A stretch of 64,000 nucleotides of DNA from JABDBL01 sp963845445 (GTDB taxonomy: Bacteria > Cyanobacteriota > Vampirovibrionia > Obscuribacterales > Obscuribacteraceae), in contig CAWJSE010000002.1 in NCBI GenBank assembly GCA_963845445.1, positions 2,790,001 to 2,854,000 of the forward strand. The letters run 5' to 3'. The translations under genes were made by a program, and so were the position numbers. Under the pieces are notes generated by a model. That model had not been told where the DNA came from. It saw nothing but the letters and a program-made list of their open reading frames with translations, and ran no database searches. The stretch's first letter is position 1. Every line of letters starts with the position of its first letter. Below are positions 46,971 through 54,927 of this stretch, piece after piece.

Positions 46971-47264
46971 TCAAAACGACGATGATCCATCACCCGGCCA
47001 GTAGTCGCCGCTGTCCCTCTCTTCCTTTTTGCGACGCGCCTGAGCCCACAAGAACAGTCCTCGGCGAATGATGGTAGTAGGGATTTCCGGATAGGCATCG
47101 TGGTCATCCACGCTTGCAATATGAAGCGTGGAACTCACTAAAGATTTGGCTCTGTTGCTGTCCCGGTCCAGCAGGAATCTAGCGATTGGGATGCATGGAC
47201 ATGGCATCGGGATACAGGCGGCAGAGCGCCCATTCCGACGGCTTCCCTCTTCAAGAAACGACAT
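46971..47264 (-). CDS. Small hypothetical protein 2 of GC-rich operon F
   Basis: 97 residues, MSFLEEGSRRNGRSAACI..., behind GGAGGAG with suitable spacing. It contains a Cys/Pro run (CIPMPCPCIPIARFLLD) and PEIPTTIIRRGLFLWAQARRKKEE. No domain recognised. It lies five bases after gene 1 and 80 bases before gene 3. Confidence 0.5.
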   Translation of the reverse strand: MSFLEEGSRRNGRSAACIPMPCPCIPIARFLLDRDSNRAKSLVSSTLHIASVDDHDAYPEIPTTIIRRGLFLWAQARRKKEERDSGDYWPGDGSSSF

Positions 47265-47268
47265 TGAC

Positions 47269-47406
47269 TCAACTCCTCCATTCGGATTTTCGGCACTGTT
47301 CCCATGCTTGACTGACCAACCAAGCAAGCAACTGGCTAGCGCCGAACACGGTATAGAACGCGCACACAAAGCCCCACCCGAACATTTTGCAAAGCACCTT
47401 TGGCAT
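47269..47406 (-). CDS. Small membrane protein 1 of GC-rich operon F
   Basis: 45 residues, MPKVLCKMFGWGFVCAFY..., with a perfect AAAGGAGG ribosome-binding site nine bases upstream. One hydrophobic helix (about 8-33, FGWGFVCAFYTVFGASQLLA) makes it a single-pass membrane micro-protein. First gene of the three-gene operon. It was likely acquired with the rest of island F; it could be a regulator or a toxin-like peptide, but nothing proves this. Confidence 0.5.
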   Translation of the reverse strand: MPKVLCKMFGWGFVCAFYTVFGASQLLAWLVSQAWEQCRKSEWRS

Positions 47407-47787
47407 TAGCCAAAACCTCCTTTCGGTGCAATGCGAGCGGCAGATAATCCGTACGAGCCAACCTAACCCAAACCTATTCACTCTCATTGTGAAACTCAGA
47501 TAGGATGGCATGGTAGTTCGTAGGATGAGTCTGCTAAAGGATACGGGGGTTGATAAAAATGACGTCAACTACTTTATGGCAGACAATCACAAACAAAATC
47601 AATCCGTTTCTCGAAAACTCCTAGACTTTGCACATATCACTCATATGCGACGAATAAGCACAAGGCTGGTGTCCTACCAAATTTGTGATAATCGATGGAA
47701 GCCAAATCTCTCAATGATTTAGCAAGTATTAATTTATTAAGGCGCTATCGCATCTAGCGCAGCTGCGCTAGGGCTTGAAAACATTGA
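47407..47787. other. Intergenic upstream of operon F
   Basis: GC-rich to about 47560, then AT-rich. Should hold the minus-strand promoter of the small-protein operon. No further gene is supported. Confidence 0.3.
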
Positions 47788-49035
47788 CTAATTCAGCATG
47801 TACAAATTGCCGTCCTGACTACCAACACATACACCCGTTGGAGTAATTGCTGGCGAGCTAATAATTGGTCTTTGCGTTTTGAATTTCCATTTGACCGCCC
47901 CGTTGCGTGTATCCAAGGCATAAATGTTTGCATCGGGACCACCAACATAAAGAGTGCCTTGCACTATCGCTGGCGACGATGCTAAGTACGGCAAAGGACT
48001 ATTGATCTTGGTTTTCCATACAACTGCGCCATTCATATTCAAGCAATACATTTTCTGATCGTCATTACCTATATAAATATGTTGCCCATCACTAACCGGC
48101 GAAATAGAGAAATGATCAATACAGCCAAATTTCCATTTTGCCTTACCAGTATTCAAATCAACAGCATAAAAGTTATTATCCCAACTACCAAAATAAACCG
48201 TAGTATCAATTATCAGTGGTGAGGAATAAATCTTCCCACCTGCTTTAAATTGCCAAATCTCATGACCATCTGAAGGCGAGATTGCATAAGCGCAACCATC
48301 GTGCGACGTAAGCACGACCATATTTGGTAAAACCCCCACAGCACTTGTGATTCTCCCTCCGGTCTTAAATTTCCAGATTAATGCACCACTGCTCGAATTT
48401 ACTTTATAAAGATATCCGTCCCAACTACCCGCATATACACCGTCTGCAACCACCACAGGAGGACTAGAAATGCGATCCTCAGCAGTGAATGACCAGATGA
48501 TAGTGCCGGTCTTTCTGTCTAGCTTATAGAGCTTATTGTCTTCACAGCCCACAAAAACAAAGTTATCATCAACAGCTGGTGAGGACTTTATTTGACTTCC
48601 TAATTCGCGACGCCAAAGCATTATGCCAGTATGTTCATCCACCGCATATATATTATGATCGTCACTGCCTACATATATCATCCCCTGGTAATTAGCAGGC
48701 GAAGAGTCAACTCCACCAAAAGCTGGAAAAACCCAGAACTTTTTACCAGTTGGCATTTTTGTCGGCAAAACGGACGCCACTGACGTATGGCAAGCGTTTT
48801 GTAAGAATGTCCGCCAACCGCCATCATAGGCTTTGACAGCTTGGTGATATTCGCTAGCATTGATGCTGGCAATATTCACTTTGCCAACAAGTGGGGTCGG
48901 CTTTCGCAAATCCACCTTGCCCTTAGCGGCAGAAAATGCCATTTCTTCTTCAGCCGAAACAGCTATCGTACAAACTAAAAAGAGCAGCGCAATACAAGCC
49001 TGCATGGCAAAATTAGCTTCAGTTCTTGTTGTCAT
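47788..49035 (-). CDS. Exported PQQ-type beta-propeller protein
   Basis: 415 residues. After a signal peptide (ACIALLFLVCTIAVSAEE) come about seven PQQ/BamB-like blades with the repeated pattern SSPA-V-D-x-VFVGC-DNKLYKLDRKTGTIIW-F, ending at VCVGSQDGNLYMLN. Such propellers serve as periplasmic scaffolds (BamB) or quinoprotein-like modules. No Cys-lipobox is obvious and no catalytic partner domain is present, so a binding role is likely. Confidence 0.85.
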   Translation of the reverse strand: MTTRTEANFAMQACIALLFLVCTIAVSAEEEMAFSAAKGKVDLRKPTPLVGKVNIASINASEYHQAVKAYDGGWRTFLQNACHTSVASVLPTKMPTGKKFWVFPAFGGVDSSPANYQGMIYVGSDDHNIYAVDEHTGIMLWRRELGSQIKSSPAVDDNFVFVGCEDNKLYKLDRKTGTIIWSFTAEDRISSPPVVVADGVYAGSWDGYLYKVNSSSGALIWKFKTGGRITSAVGVLPNMVVLTSHDGCAYAISPSDGHEIWQFKAGGKIYSSPLIIDTTVYFGSWDNNFYAVDLNTGKAKWKFGCIDHFSISPVSDGQHIYIGNDDQKMYCLNMNGAVVWKTKINSPLPYLASSPAIVQGTLYVGGPDANIYALDTRNGAVKWKFKTQRPIISSPAITPTGVCVGSQDGNLYMLN

Positions 49036-49238
49036 GATGATTGCTTACCCTCAATCGCCTTCCTGCCTAATAATATCGCTTTCGGCACAATTTAGTATAA
49101 AGCCCAGGGTATCAGCTTTTGGATAAGCCAAAAAAAATTTCAGAAAAATGACGGCAGGTGCTTGTGTAATTGAAAAGCTGATGTTATCATGCTTCGCTGT
49201 GGGTTGAGTGGGTATTTCCAAAATGAGGAGGAAATCGA

Positions 49239-49643
49239 ATGAATCGAGCTGAGCTCGTTGACTCCGTAGCCCAAGCTACAGGACAACCAAAAACAGAAGT
49301 AACTCGTACACTTTCTGGTTTAGTGCATACAATAACATCAGCCTTGGCCAAGGGAGACAAAGTAACTCTCGTAGGCTTTGGCACATTTGAGCGTCGTAAT
49401 CGTAAGGCCCGTACAGGTCGTAATCCAAGAACATTGGCTCCGTTGAAAATTGCGGCTGCTAAAGTTCCTGCTTTCCGCGCCGGTAAAGAGCTTAAAGACA
49501 TCGTAAATGGCCGCGCCAAACAACCAACATTGGTTTTGGCTAAGCCTAAAGCTTCCAAACCAGCAGCCAAAAAGGCTCATAAACCAGCCAAAAAAGCTGC
49601 TCATAAACCAGCCAAAAAAGCTGTCAAAAAGAAAAAGAAGTAA
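49239..49643 (+). CDS. HU-family DNA-binding protein with histone H1-like tail
   Basis: 134 residues. Residues 1-92 are a normal HU/IHF fold (MNRAELVDSVAQATG..., VGFGTFERRNRKARTGRNPRT, AFRAGKELKD). The last 35 residues are an Ala/Lys/Pro tail of repeated KKAHKPAKKA units, like eukaryotic H1 and some actinobacterial HU proteins, and would bind and condense DNA non-specifically. GAGGAGG ribosome-binding site; strong terminator downstream. Confidence 0.93.
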   Translation: MNRAELVDSVAQATGQPKTEVTRTLSGLVHTITSALAKGDKVTLVGFGTFERRNRKARTGRNPRTLAPLKIAAAKVPAFRAGKELKDIVNGRAKQPTLVLAKPKASKPAAKKAHKPAKKAAHKPAKKAVKKKKK

Positions 49644-49710
49644 ATTCTTACTTCAATACGAAAAAATCGGATTAGGTAAAAGAAAACAAAACGTACATTT
49701 CAATCCACAT

Positions 49711-49741
49711 AAAAGGCGAGGAGTTAAACTCCTCGCCTTTT
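49711..49741 (+). terminator. Rho-independent terminator after HU gene
   Basis: AAAAGGCGAGGAGT (49711-49724) pairs perfectly with ACTCCTCGCCTTTT (49728-49741), with the A and T runs built into the stem. Confidence 0.9.
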
Positions 49742-49918
49742 ACTTTGAAATTCTTTCCGAAAGCGCCAGAAAAATCAAATATGCAAATTAAACTAGATCA
49801 TCTCACTATTTGCTCACAAATTTTCCCAGAAAATCTCAAATTTGCTCACTATACTCAATCAAATCAAGAATACCTGTCTTCTTTACTAAACTAATTTATT
49901 TTTGCTGAGGAATTCATT

Positions 49919-50686
49919 ATGGAATTTGAAGGTCCATCACCAGATGACAAGGTTCTGCCACTAGAGCAAACGGCAGCTAGATCTGCCGAAAATCCGGCGC
50001 AACAACAAGCCACAATAAGCCAAGCCGGTAGCCTCGATGCCATCAAGCAGATGGAGAAAGGACAACCATTTAGCCAAAAAGGAAACGAGCCAAAACCCAG
50101 CAAAGACGAGTTATCAGATTATATTCTTCAAGGAATCATTGATAACCTAATGACTGGCAATATAGGTGATCTTCTAGCAGCTAGTTCTACACATAACGAG
50201 CAGCCAGCCCGGTTGGGGAGAACGGCAAATAAACCGGTTGCTGAAGGAGCCAACGGCGGTGGTAGTGGGGGCAATACTCCTCCTGAGCAATCGCATAAAG
50301 GTGTGCGTATTGGTCGTACAAGTGATTCTATACCTGAACAAGAACATAGACGGGAGAAGAAACCTATTCCTAACGGCGGTGGTGGTGGTGGCGGTAGTGA
50401 TTATCTTCCTGAGAAACTGCGTACGCGTGTTATTGGTGGTGGCGCAGGCCATTCCATGCCTGAACAAGAACATAGACCCGAGAAGAAACCTATTCCTAAC
50501 GGCGGTGGCGGTGGTGGCGGTGGTGATTATCCTCCTGAGAAACTGCGTACGCGTGTTATTGGTGGTGGCGCAGGCCATTCCATGCCTGAACAAGAACATA
50601 GACCCGAGAAGAAACCTATTCCTAACAGCGGTGGCGGTGGTGGCGGTGGTGATGATTATCCTTCTGAGAAACAACACCGCTGGTAG
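49919..50686 (+). CDS. Gly-rich tandem-repeat protein
   Basis: 255 residues, no signal peptide. The N-terminal 100 residues are Gln/Ala/Lys-rich with one helix (DELSDYILQGIIDNLMTGNI). From about residue 138 a 42-residue unit repeats nearly three times: PEQEHRPEKKPIPN, eight glycines, DYPPEKLRTRVIGGGAGHSM. Units two and three are almost identical in DNA, pointing to recent duplication or slippage. Function unknown; probably flexible linker or binding repeats. Confidence 0.65.
   Translation: MEFEGPSPDDKVLPLEQTAARSAENPAQQQATISQAGSLDAIKQMEKGQPFSQKGNEPKPSKDELSDYILQGIIDNLMTGNIGDLLAASSTHNEQPARLGRTANKPVAEGANGGGSGGNTPPEQSHKGVRIGRTSDSIPEQEHRREKKPIPNGGGGGGGSDYLPEKLRTRVIGGGAGHSMPEQEHRPEKKPIPNGGGGGGGGDYPPEKLRTRVIGGGAGHSMPEQEHRPEKKPIPNSGGGGGGGDDYPSEKQHRW
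50334..50668 (+). repeat. 126-bp coding tandem repeat, about 2.7 copies
   Basis: Units begin at about 50334, 50460 and 50586 (CCTGAACAAGAACATAGACC), giving a period of 126 bp, or 42 codons. Each contains a run of GGN codons for glycine. Confidence 0.8.
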
Positions 50687-50945
50687 GGTTCTTTGCCCCA
50701 TCACCCTCTGCTTCTTTGCAAGAGGATTTCTCTTTTGATTAAGCCCTTTATTCGGACAAAAAACAATGGTGCCCAATTTACTGTCACGGTCAAGCTCGTG
50801 GCGAATGTCCTTTATTAGTGCTAAAGTCAGCTGTGCATTGGGCTATTGAGCAGTTAAATTTGCTGTCAGCTTCACCGAATCAATCTACCTTTGTTGTTAC
50901 TGCTATTAAGCATCAAAAAGATGTATATGATGATTAGTGAGATTT
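50687..50945 (+). other. Intergenic with a possible coding remnant before trmD
   Basis: A frame without ATG, from about 50743 to 50938, reads KKQWCPIYCHGQARGECPLL, VLKSAVHWAIEQLNLLSASP, and ends TAIKHQKDVYDD. The cysteine pattern and composition look protein-like, and its TAG lies just before the trmD start. It could be a remnant or a frameshifted small gene. Confidence 0.3.
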
Positions 50946-51695
50946 ATGTTTAATTTCCACGTTATTAGTCTTTTTCCAGAAATATTTGAGACTTACTGTT
51001 CAACTAGTATTATTGGGCGAGGCCGCAACAATGGCAGCATCGCCCTCGAAATATACAACCCAAGAGACTTTTGCACCGATAATTATCGAAGGGTGGATGA
51101 TACACCTTATGGCGGCGGAGCTGGCATGGTCATGAAGCCAGAGCCTTTATACGCAGCTTTTGAATCGATTAAAAGGACTGCTGATAGTCCTGTAATTTTA
51201 ACCAGCCCAAGAGGTCAACCTTTTACACAAAACCTGGCTCATGACTTCGCTCAAAGCCAGACAAATGAATTGACCATTATTTGTGGGCGTTATGAAGGAA
51301 TCGACGAACGCGTCGCCAAATTAGCAACATACGAAATATCCTTGGGTGATTTTGTGCTCACCGGCGGCGAATTGCCAGCACTAACAATTATCGATGCTAT
51401 TAGCCGGCTTATCCCCGGCGTAGTCGGGCAAGCTGATTCTTTAGTTGATGAATCTTTCAGCAACACGAATAATGGTCTGTTCAGCGGTATTTTAGAAGCA
51501 CCACAATACACTAAACCACCCGAATTTCGTGACATGCTTGTACCTGAAGTTTTACGCAATGGAGATCACAAAGCCATTGCCAAATGGCGCCGCCAAGAAG
51601 CTCTGCGTATTACTTATGAACGACGCCCCGATTTATTGGATAAAGCAACTTTTTCAAAAGAAGACAAAAAATATCTCGATAGTCTGAAAACTTAG
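50946..51695 (+). CDS. trmD: tRNA (guanine-N1)-methyltransferase TrmD
   Basis: 249 residues. SPOUT knot methyltransferase forming m1G37 in tRNAs with G36, needed to prevent frameshifting. It shows FHVISLFPEIFETYCSTSIIGR, the RRVDDTPYGGGAGMVMKPEP loop, the SAM-binding CGRYEGIDERV and LGDFVLTGGELPALTIIDAISRLIPG, and the C-terminal WRRQEALRITYERRPDLL. ATG 50946 matches the family start. Usual neighbours rpsP, rimM and rplS are absent. Confidence 0.95.
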   Translation: MFNFHVISLFPEIFETYCSTSIIGRGRNNGSIALEIYNPRDFCTDNYRRVDDTPYGGGAGMVMKPEPLYAAFESIKRTADSPVILTSPRGQPFTQNLAHDFAQSQTNELTIICGRYEGIDERVAKLATYEISLGDFVLTGGELPALTIIDAISRLIPGVVGQADSLVDESFSNTNNGLFSGILEAPQYTKPPEFRDMLVPEVLRNGDHKAIAKWRRQEALRITYERRPDLLDKATFSKEDKKYLDSLKT

Positions 51696-51831
51696 CGCGA
51701 TTTGCGCGAGCTTTTATCTGTAGTTTCAGTTAAAGTCAAAATTAACTTCAATTTATTGCTCGTGCCGCCCGTTCAACATCAGTATCTTCTTAGATCACTC
51801 TAAGCTTTACCCCTGGTATAGATAATTAGAT

Positions 51832-51925
51832 ACCTGCTCTCCGCCTGCGGAGAGTCGCTGCCAAGATACTCTCTTTGACGGTGTCGTATCTTGGCACAGT
51901 TATGGGTTCAATTCCCAGCAGGTGC
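51832..51925 (+). ncRNA. Cloverleaf-like structured RNA candidate
   Basis: ACCTGC near 51833 pairs with GCAGGT near 51923, enclosing three hairpins. The first is CTCTCCGC/GCGGAGAG (51837-51854) with a two-base loop. The second is TGCCAAGATAC/GTATCTTGGCA (about 51859-51896), an 11-bp perfect stem with a 16-base loop. The third is TGGG-TTCAATT-CCCA (51903-51917), which is exactly a T-psi-C-type arm. The overall shape is tRNA-like, but the D-like arm has no loop and the middle arm is far too long for an anticodon arm. No protein reading frame crosses it. It may be a tRNA-like or regulatory RNA. Confidence 0.45.
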
Positions 51926-52057
51926 AATGTCCAGGCACACCGTGTGAACCTTTTGGCCTTATAAACGTACTCGTTATTGGATAGGAGAGCAGCTGTTAGC
52001 TCCCGCTTTTCACTACTAATACCCTAGCTTGTGATTCGCCATATGTTATTTGTACAT

Positions 52058-52085
52058 TTGCTTCTCACTGTTTTTGTACTACAAT
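52058..52085 (+). promoter_or_regulatory. Promoter of the BrnT-like pair
   Basis: TTGCTT (52058-52063) and TACAAT (52080-52085) are separated by 16 bases; the ribosome-binding site AAGGA lies just downstream. Confidence 0.45.
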
Positions 52086-52103
52086 GTAGTAAGGACGGAA
52101 ATT

Positions 52104-52379
52104 TTGTCCGATATTTATAATGAAACTAATTTACGTAAACATAATGTCAGCAAAGAAGAAATTGATCAGGTTATGGGTTCTCAGTCAAGCGTCTGGCTAC
52201 CACTCAAGGCCAGTCGCCGAGATAATGCGCGAACTATGGTAGTTGGTTTTACCGTAACGGGAAGGTTGCTGGAAATCGGCATAGAAATTATGCCCGATAC
52301 CAATGAAACTCTTTTGTTTTTCCATTTTATGGATGCCACTAAACAATATCGAAAACAATTTGAGGAACTTGGAAAATGA
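52104..52379 (+). CDS. BrnT-like toxin
   Basis: About 91 residues from TTG 52104, behind AAGGA. NLRKHNVSKEEIDQVM, then RTMVVGFTVTGRLLEIGIEIMPD and FHFMDATKQYRKQFEEL, follow the BrnT/DUF4258-type pattern (KHGVS-EE, GRLLEV, A-x-x-x-x-R). BrnT is a RelE-fold ribonuclease toxin. The family match is by eye and the catalytic residues are not certain. ATGA overlap with the next gene. Confidence 0.6.
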   Translation: MSDIYNETNLRKHNVSKEEIDQVMGSQSSVWLPLKASRRDNARTMVVGFTVTGRLLEIGIEIMPDTNETLLFFHFMDATKQYRKQFEELGK

Positions 52380-52744
52380 CAGAATTATCAGCAAAAACAA
52401 AAAAACGTCTCGAGCGAGCTCGTACTGAAGCCCATGAGCGCGTGATTAACCGCGGAATAGTACAATTTCGCGCCGACAAAGAACTAATGGAAAAATTACT
52501 AGCCGTTTCTGATCATAAGAAAACTGCCGTTGGTGTCTTGATTCGCTCCTGGATTGCTCCCATTGTAAAACACGAATTCGAATCACTCCCACTTGAACAG
52601 ATTTCACTGCCAAATGGACGCATTCTAACTCGCAATAGTCCATACAAAGAAGTAAAAAGCGCCATTAAAACATTCAAGAATGGCTCTTTGGATTTATCAA
52701 TAAAACAGTACCAAACACTCTGTGATTGGTTACCTAACGGCTAA
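52376..52744 (+). CDS. Antitoxin-like protein of the BrnT-like pair
   Basis: 122 residues, starts inside the toxin stop (ATGA). VQFRADKELMEKLLAVSDHK then GVLIRSWIAPIVKHEFESL resembles a ribbon-helix-helix with the second helix. The long C-terminal part (SPYKEVKSAIKTFKNGSLDL) is unusual for BrnA. Role inferred from position. Confidence 0.55.
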   Translation: MTELSAKTKKRLERARTEAHERVINRGIVQFRADKELMEKLLAVSDHKKTAVGVLIRSWIAPIVKHEFESLPLEQISLPNGRILTRNSPYKEVKSAIKTFKNGSLDLSIKQYQTLCDWLPNG

Positions 52745-52976
52745 AGAACGATCTCGCATCGTTAGCGTAAGTACGATCTTTATTGAAATAGATTTTTAAT
52801 TGACTTTCTTGCTTCCCACTAAGTCGGGTAGGGTAGGCTGGGCTGACAGACCGACACCAATTGGCGATTCCGCGTAATCTCCGTGCATAACACAATCTCC
52901 TGCTGATTTGAATAAAATACGACTGTCTTGAGCAGCACCTGCCCAAGATCCATTGCCCGGACACGTGACCGGACAA

Positions 52977-53050
52977 GACACCCGATGGGGCTTGAACCCA
53001 TACCACAGTCAAGCAGCTGACTGTCGCTCTACCGGTTGAGCTACGAGCAC
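52977..53050 (-). tRNA. tRNA-like element, anticodon uncertain
   Basis: D-arm GCTC-AACCGGTA-GAGC and T-arm ATGGG-TTCAAGC-CCCAT are normal. The acceptor strands GTGCTCG and CGGGTGT pair using four G-U pairs. The anticodon stem CAGTC/GACTG encloses an eight-base loop AGCTGCTT instead of seven, so identity cannot be assigned. It may be degenerate, contain a sequence error, or be a non-standard tRNA. It follows the 53101-53415 gene on the same strand. Confidence 0.5.
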
Positions 53051-53100
53051 CCGAGCAGTCGGGATTTGCTACGACCACCCTAAACTACTGTCTTACACTA

Positions 53101-53415
53101 CTACCTCTTCCCGGTAGCGAAGAAGACTCCAGCACGGTTTTCGACAGGCACGACAAGTGCCGTTTCCAGCTCCGGCTGCAATGTGGAGACCACAGCCTCC
53201 CACACAGCGAGCGGTGCCTTACTCAACTCATCACGCTCAAACAATTGCCGGCGATGAGTGTGACCGTTAAGTACCTCAACCTCAAAAACCGCGTCCTCTG
53301 CAGCACGTTCCATGCGTGCCAGCAGTCCGGCAGTGTTTCGCGCGAGCCACTCCTTGGTAAGCGCAACAGCAAGAGCGATCATGGCTGTTGTCCGCAGTTG
53401 CTCCAACTTCGACAT
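53101..53415 (-). CDS. Hypothetical protein of GC-rich island G (paralogue 1)
   Basis: 104 residues, MSKLEQLRTTAMIALAVALT..., with a GGGAGGAAGG ribosome-binding site. Helical N-terminus (LTKEWLARNTAGLLARMERA), then FEVEVLNG, and a C-terminal SRVPV/FF strand (LETALVVPVENRAGVFFATGK). It aligns over most of its length with the next gene (KEWVVQNTDRLLQLMDEAAA..., LEKELTTALGVPVASRCAGILYV). Family unknown. Confidence 0.6.
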   Translation of the reverse strand: MSKLEQLRTTAMIALAVALTKEWLARNTAGLLARMERAAEDAVFEVEVLNGHTHRRQLFERDELSKAPLAVWEAVVSTLQPELETALVVPVENRAGVFFATGKR

Positions 53416-53651
53416 GTCCTTCCTCCCGAAAAGAATCCACACAAAACTGGATGATCACACTTATATGACCATCTACTCACTCTGCTCCCTGCCATCGACC
53501 AGCGGATTGCTATGGTCGATAAACCGATTGTCGTTGTCAGCTGCCCGTTGTTCTCAGCGGGCAGCACTGCCGTCTCTCCACAATTAGCACCGTAGTCTGC
53601 GATTCAGACACTCTGACATCGCATCACTGCACTGCTGTCCTCCCCAGTTAG

Positions 53652-54015
53652 TTAGTCTCTGGGTTTCCCGATCCGAACATACAGTATGCCTGCACAGCGC
53701 GACGCAACCGGCACTCCAAGTGCCGTTGTCAATTCTTTCTCCAAAACGGGAAGGATGTCGCGCCAGTAAACCACCATGGGGTATTTCCGGGCCCTTTCCC
53801 CTTCCATGAAATCTGGAGCGAGGAAGTCAACGGTGAAATGTCCTTCTGCAGCAGCTTCATCCATGAGCTGCAAAAGCCGATCGGTGTTCTGGACAACCCA
53901 CTCTTTGGCGACCTTAATGGCCTCCTCCAATTGCGTGCGTCTCTGTTCTGCCAGTTCCGCGTGCTTGCGTGCACGCGCGGCGCGCGCTGTCCTGCAACTG
54001 CTGCGCTCGTGACAT
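53652..54015 (-). pseudogene. Hypothetical protein of GC-rich island G (paralogue 2), frameshifted
   Basis: The start is ATG 54015 behind TTTGGAGG: MSRAQQLQDSARR. A one-base shift in the GCGCGC-rich stretch near 53975-53985 then leads to RARKHAELAEQRRTQLEEAI, KVAKEWVVQNTDRLL and on to the stop at 53652, giving about 120 residues. Paralogous to the neighbouring 104-residue protein, but with an extra coiled-coil-like N-terminal insertion. Family unknown. Confidence 0.5.
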
Positions 54016-54184
54016 TTTGTTCCTCCAAATCTGGTCCATTGCAAACAATGATCGACCACACCGTATGGTCGTGAATGCAATTTTCTCGCCTCACGCATTG
54101 CAAGCTCATTAGCACGACTATATTGAGTAACGTCCGCAGTCACTCAAGATATCGCACTATCCAACCGCAATGTAGGGGTTGGAT

Positions 54185-54253
54185 GTGTCCGCTGGGATTC
54201 GAACCCAGATCTGCTGTTAACAGATATTGCTCTACCGGTTGAGCAACGGACAC
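54185..54253 (-). tRNA. tRNA-like element, possibly Asn(GTT) with damaged anticodon arm
   Basis: The acceptor stem GTGTCCG/CGGACAC is a perfect 7 bp. The D-arm GCTC-AACCGGTA-GAGC and T-arm CTGGG-TTCGAAT-CCCAG are perfect. The region between is about three bases too short. It contains CTGTTAA, the loop of tRNA-Asn(GTT), but the flanking stem does not pair in that register; ATCTG/CAGAT pairs only with loop TTAACAG (anticodon AAC). Total length is 69 bases. It lies between the HisG-like and paralogue 2 genes. Confidence 0.6.
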
Positions 54254-54294
54254 TGAGCAATCAGCCTTTCTGATTAACGCTTTGAATTACCACC

Positions 54295-54927
54295 TTAGGC
54301 TTGCTGCTCTAATACTGCAGACTTGACGAGATCAACAAACCAAGACTGTTCTGTCGCGGCTTGCTCAGCTGCCACCAGTTGCGTGGTGCTCCGCAAGACC
54401 GTTTCCAGAACAACAAGGCCGTTTTTTCTCAATGTATTACCGGTTTCGGTAACATCAAGAACGACATGAGCATCATCGGGCACCAACGCCTCAGTACAAC
54501 CCCATGTGTACAGAGGCTGCGCAACAATGCCTCTTTCACTTGCCCATTTCTGAGCGGTGAATGGAGATTCGGTTGCCACGATCAGTGGACAGGGCAGCTG
54601 CTGCAGGATTTGTCCAGTCATCCCGTGCGTGGCCAGCACAAGATTGACAGGGTTCAGTCCCGTATCAACGCAGGCAACAAAACCCATCACGCCGGCAGCC
54701 TCGTTCTCAACCAACAAATCCGTTCCACAGAAGCCGAAGTGATGCTTCCCCTGTCCCAGCAATCGGGGAATAAGCTGAGGTCTCACCACTTTGACCTCAA
54801 TGCGGCCATCGCTGCATAATGGCCGATAGTCTCTCGGGTCTTTAAAGACAAATGTAATCCCCGCGCGACACAACAATGCAAGAACACCCGCTTGCAAATG
54901 TCCTTGGGGAAGCAACAATTTGACCAC
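54295..54927 (-). CDS. ATP phosphoribosyltransferase-like (HisG-family) protein
   Basis: 210 residues, about the size of short-form HisG. MVKLLLPQGHLQAGVLALLCRAG matches the HisG start (LPKGRL). FCGTDLLVENEAAGV corresponds to G-x-T-G-x-D-x-x-x-E, then DTGLNPVNLVLATHG, VATESPFTAQKWASERGI, and the PRPP-site-like VVLDVTETGNTLRKNGLVVLE. HisG starts histidine synthesis from ATP and PRPP. No other his gene is nearby, the gene is GC-rich and it starts at GTG behind AAGGGG. It could be a repurposed homologue. Confidence 0.7.
   Translation of the reverse strand: MVKLLLPQGHLQAGVLALLCRAGITFVFKDPRDYRPLCSDGRIEVKVVRPQLIPRLLGQGKHHFGFCGTDLLVENEAAGVMGFVACVDTGLNPVNLVLATHGMTGQILQQLPCPLIVATESPFTAQKWASERGIVAQPLYTWGCTEALVPDDAHVVLDVTETGNTLRKNGLVVLETVLRSTTQLVAAEQAATEQSWFVDLVKSAVLEQQA

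Noticed and set aside
50238..50776. Frames on both strands over the Gly-rich repeats
   Set aside because: All arise from the 126-bp repeat; the 49919-50686 frame has the best start and composition.
54295..54927. Complete histidine biosynthesis operon
   Set aside because: Only a HisG-like gene is present; neighbours are tRNA-like elements and unknown genes.
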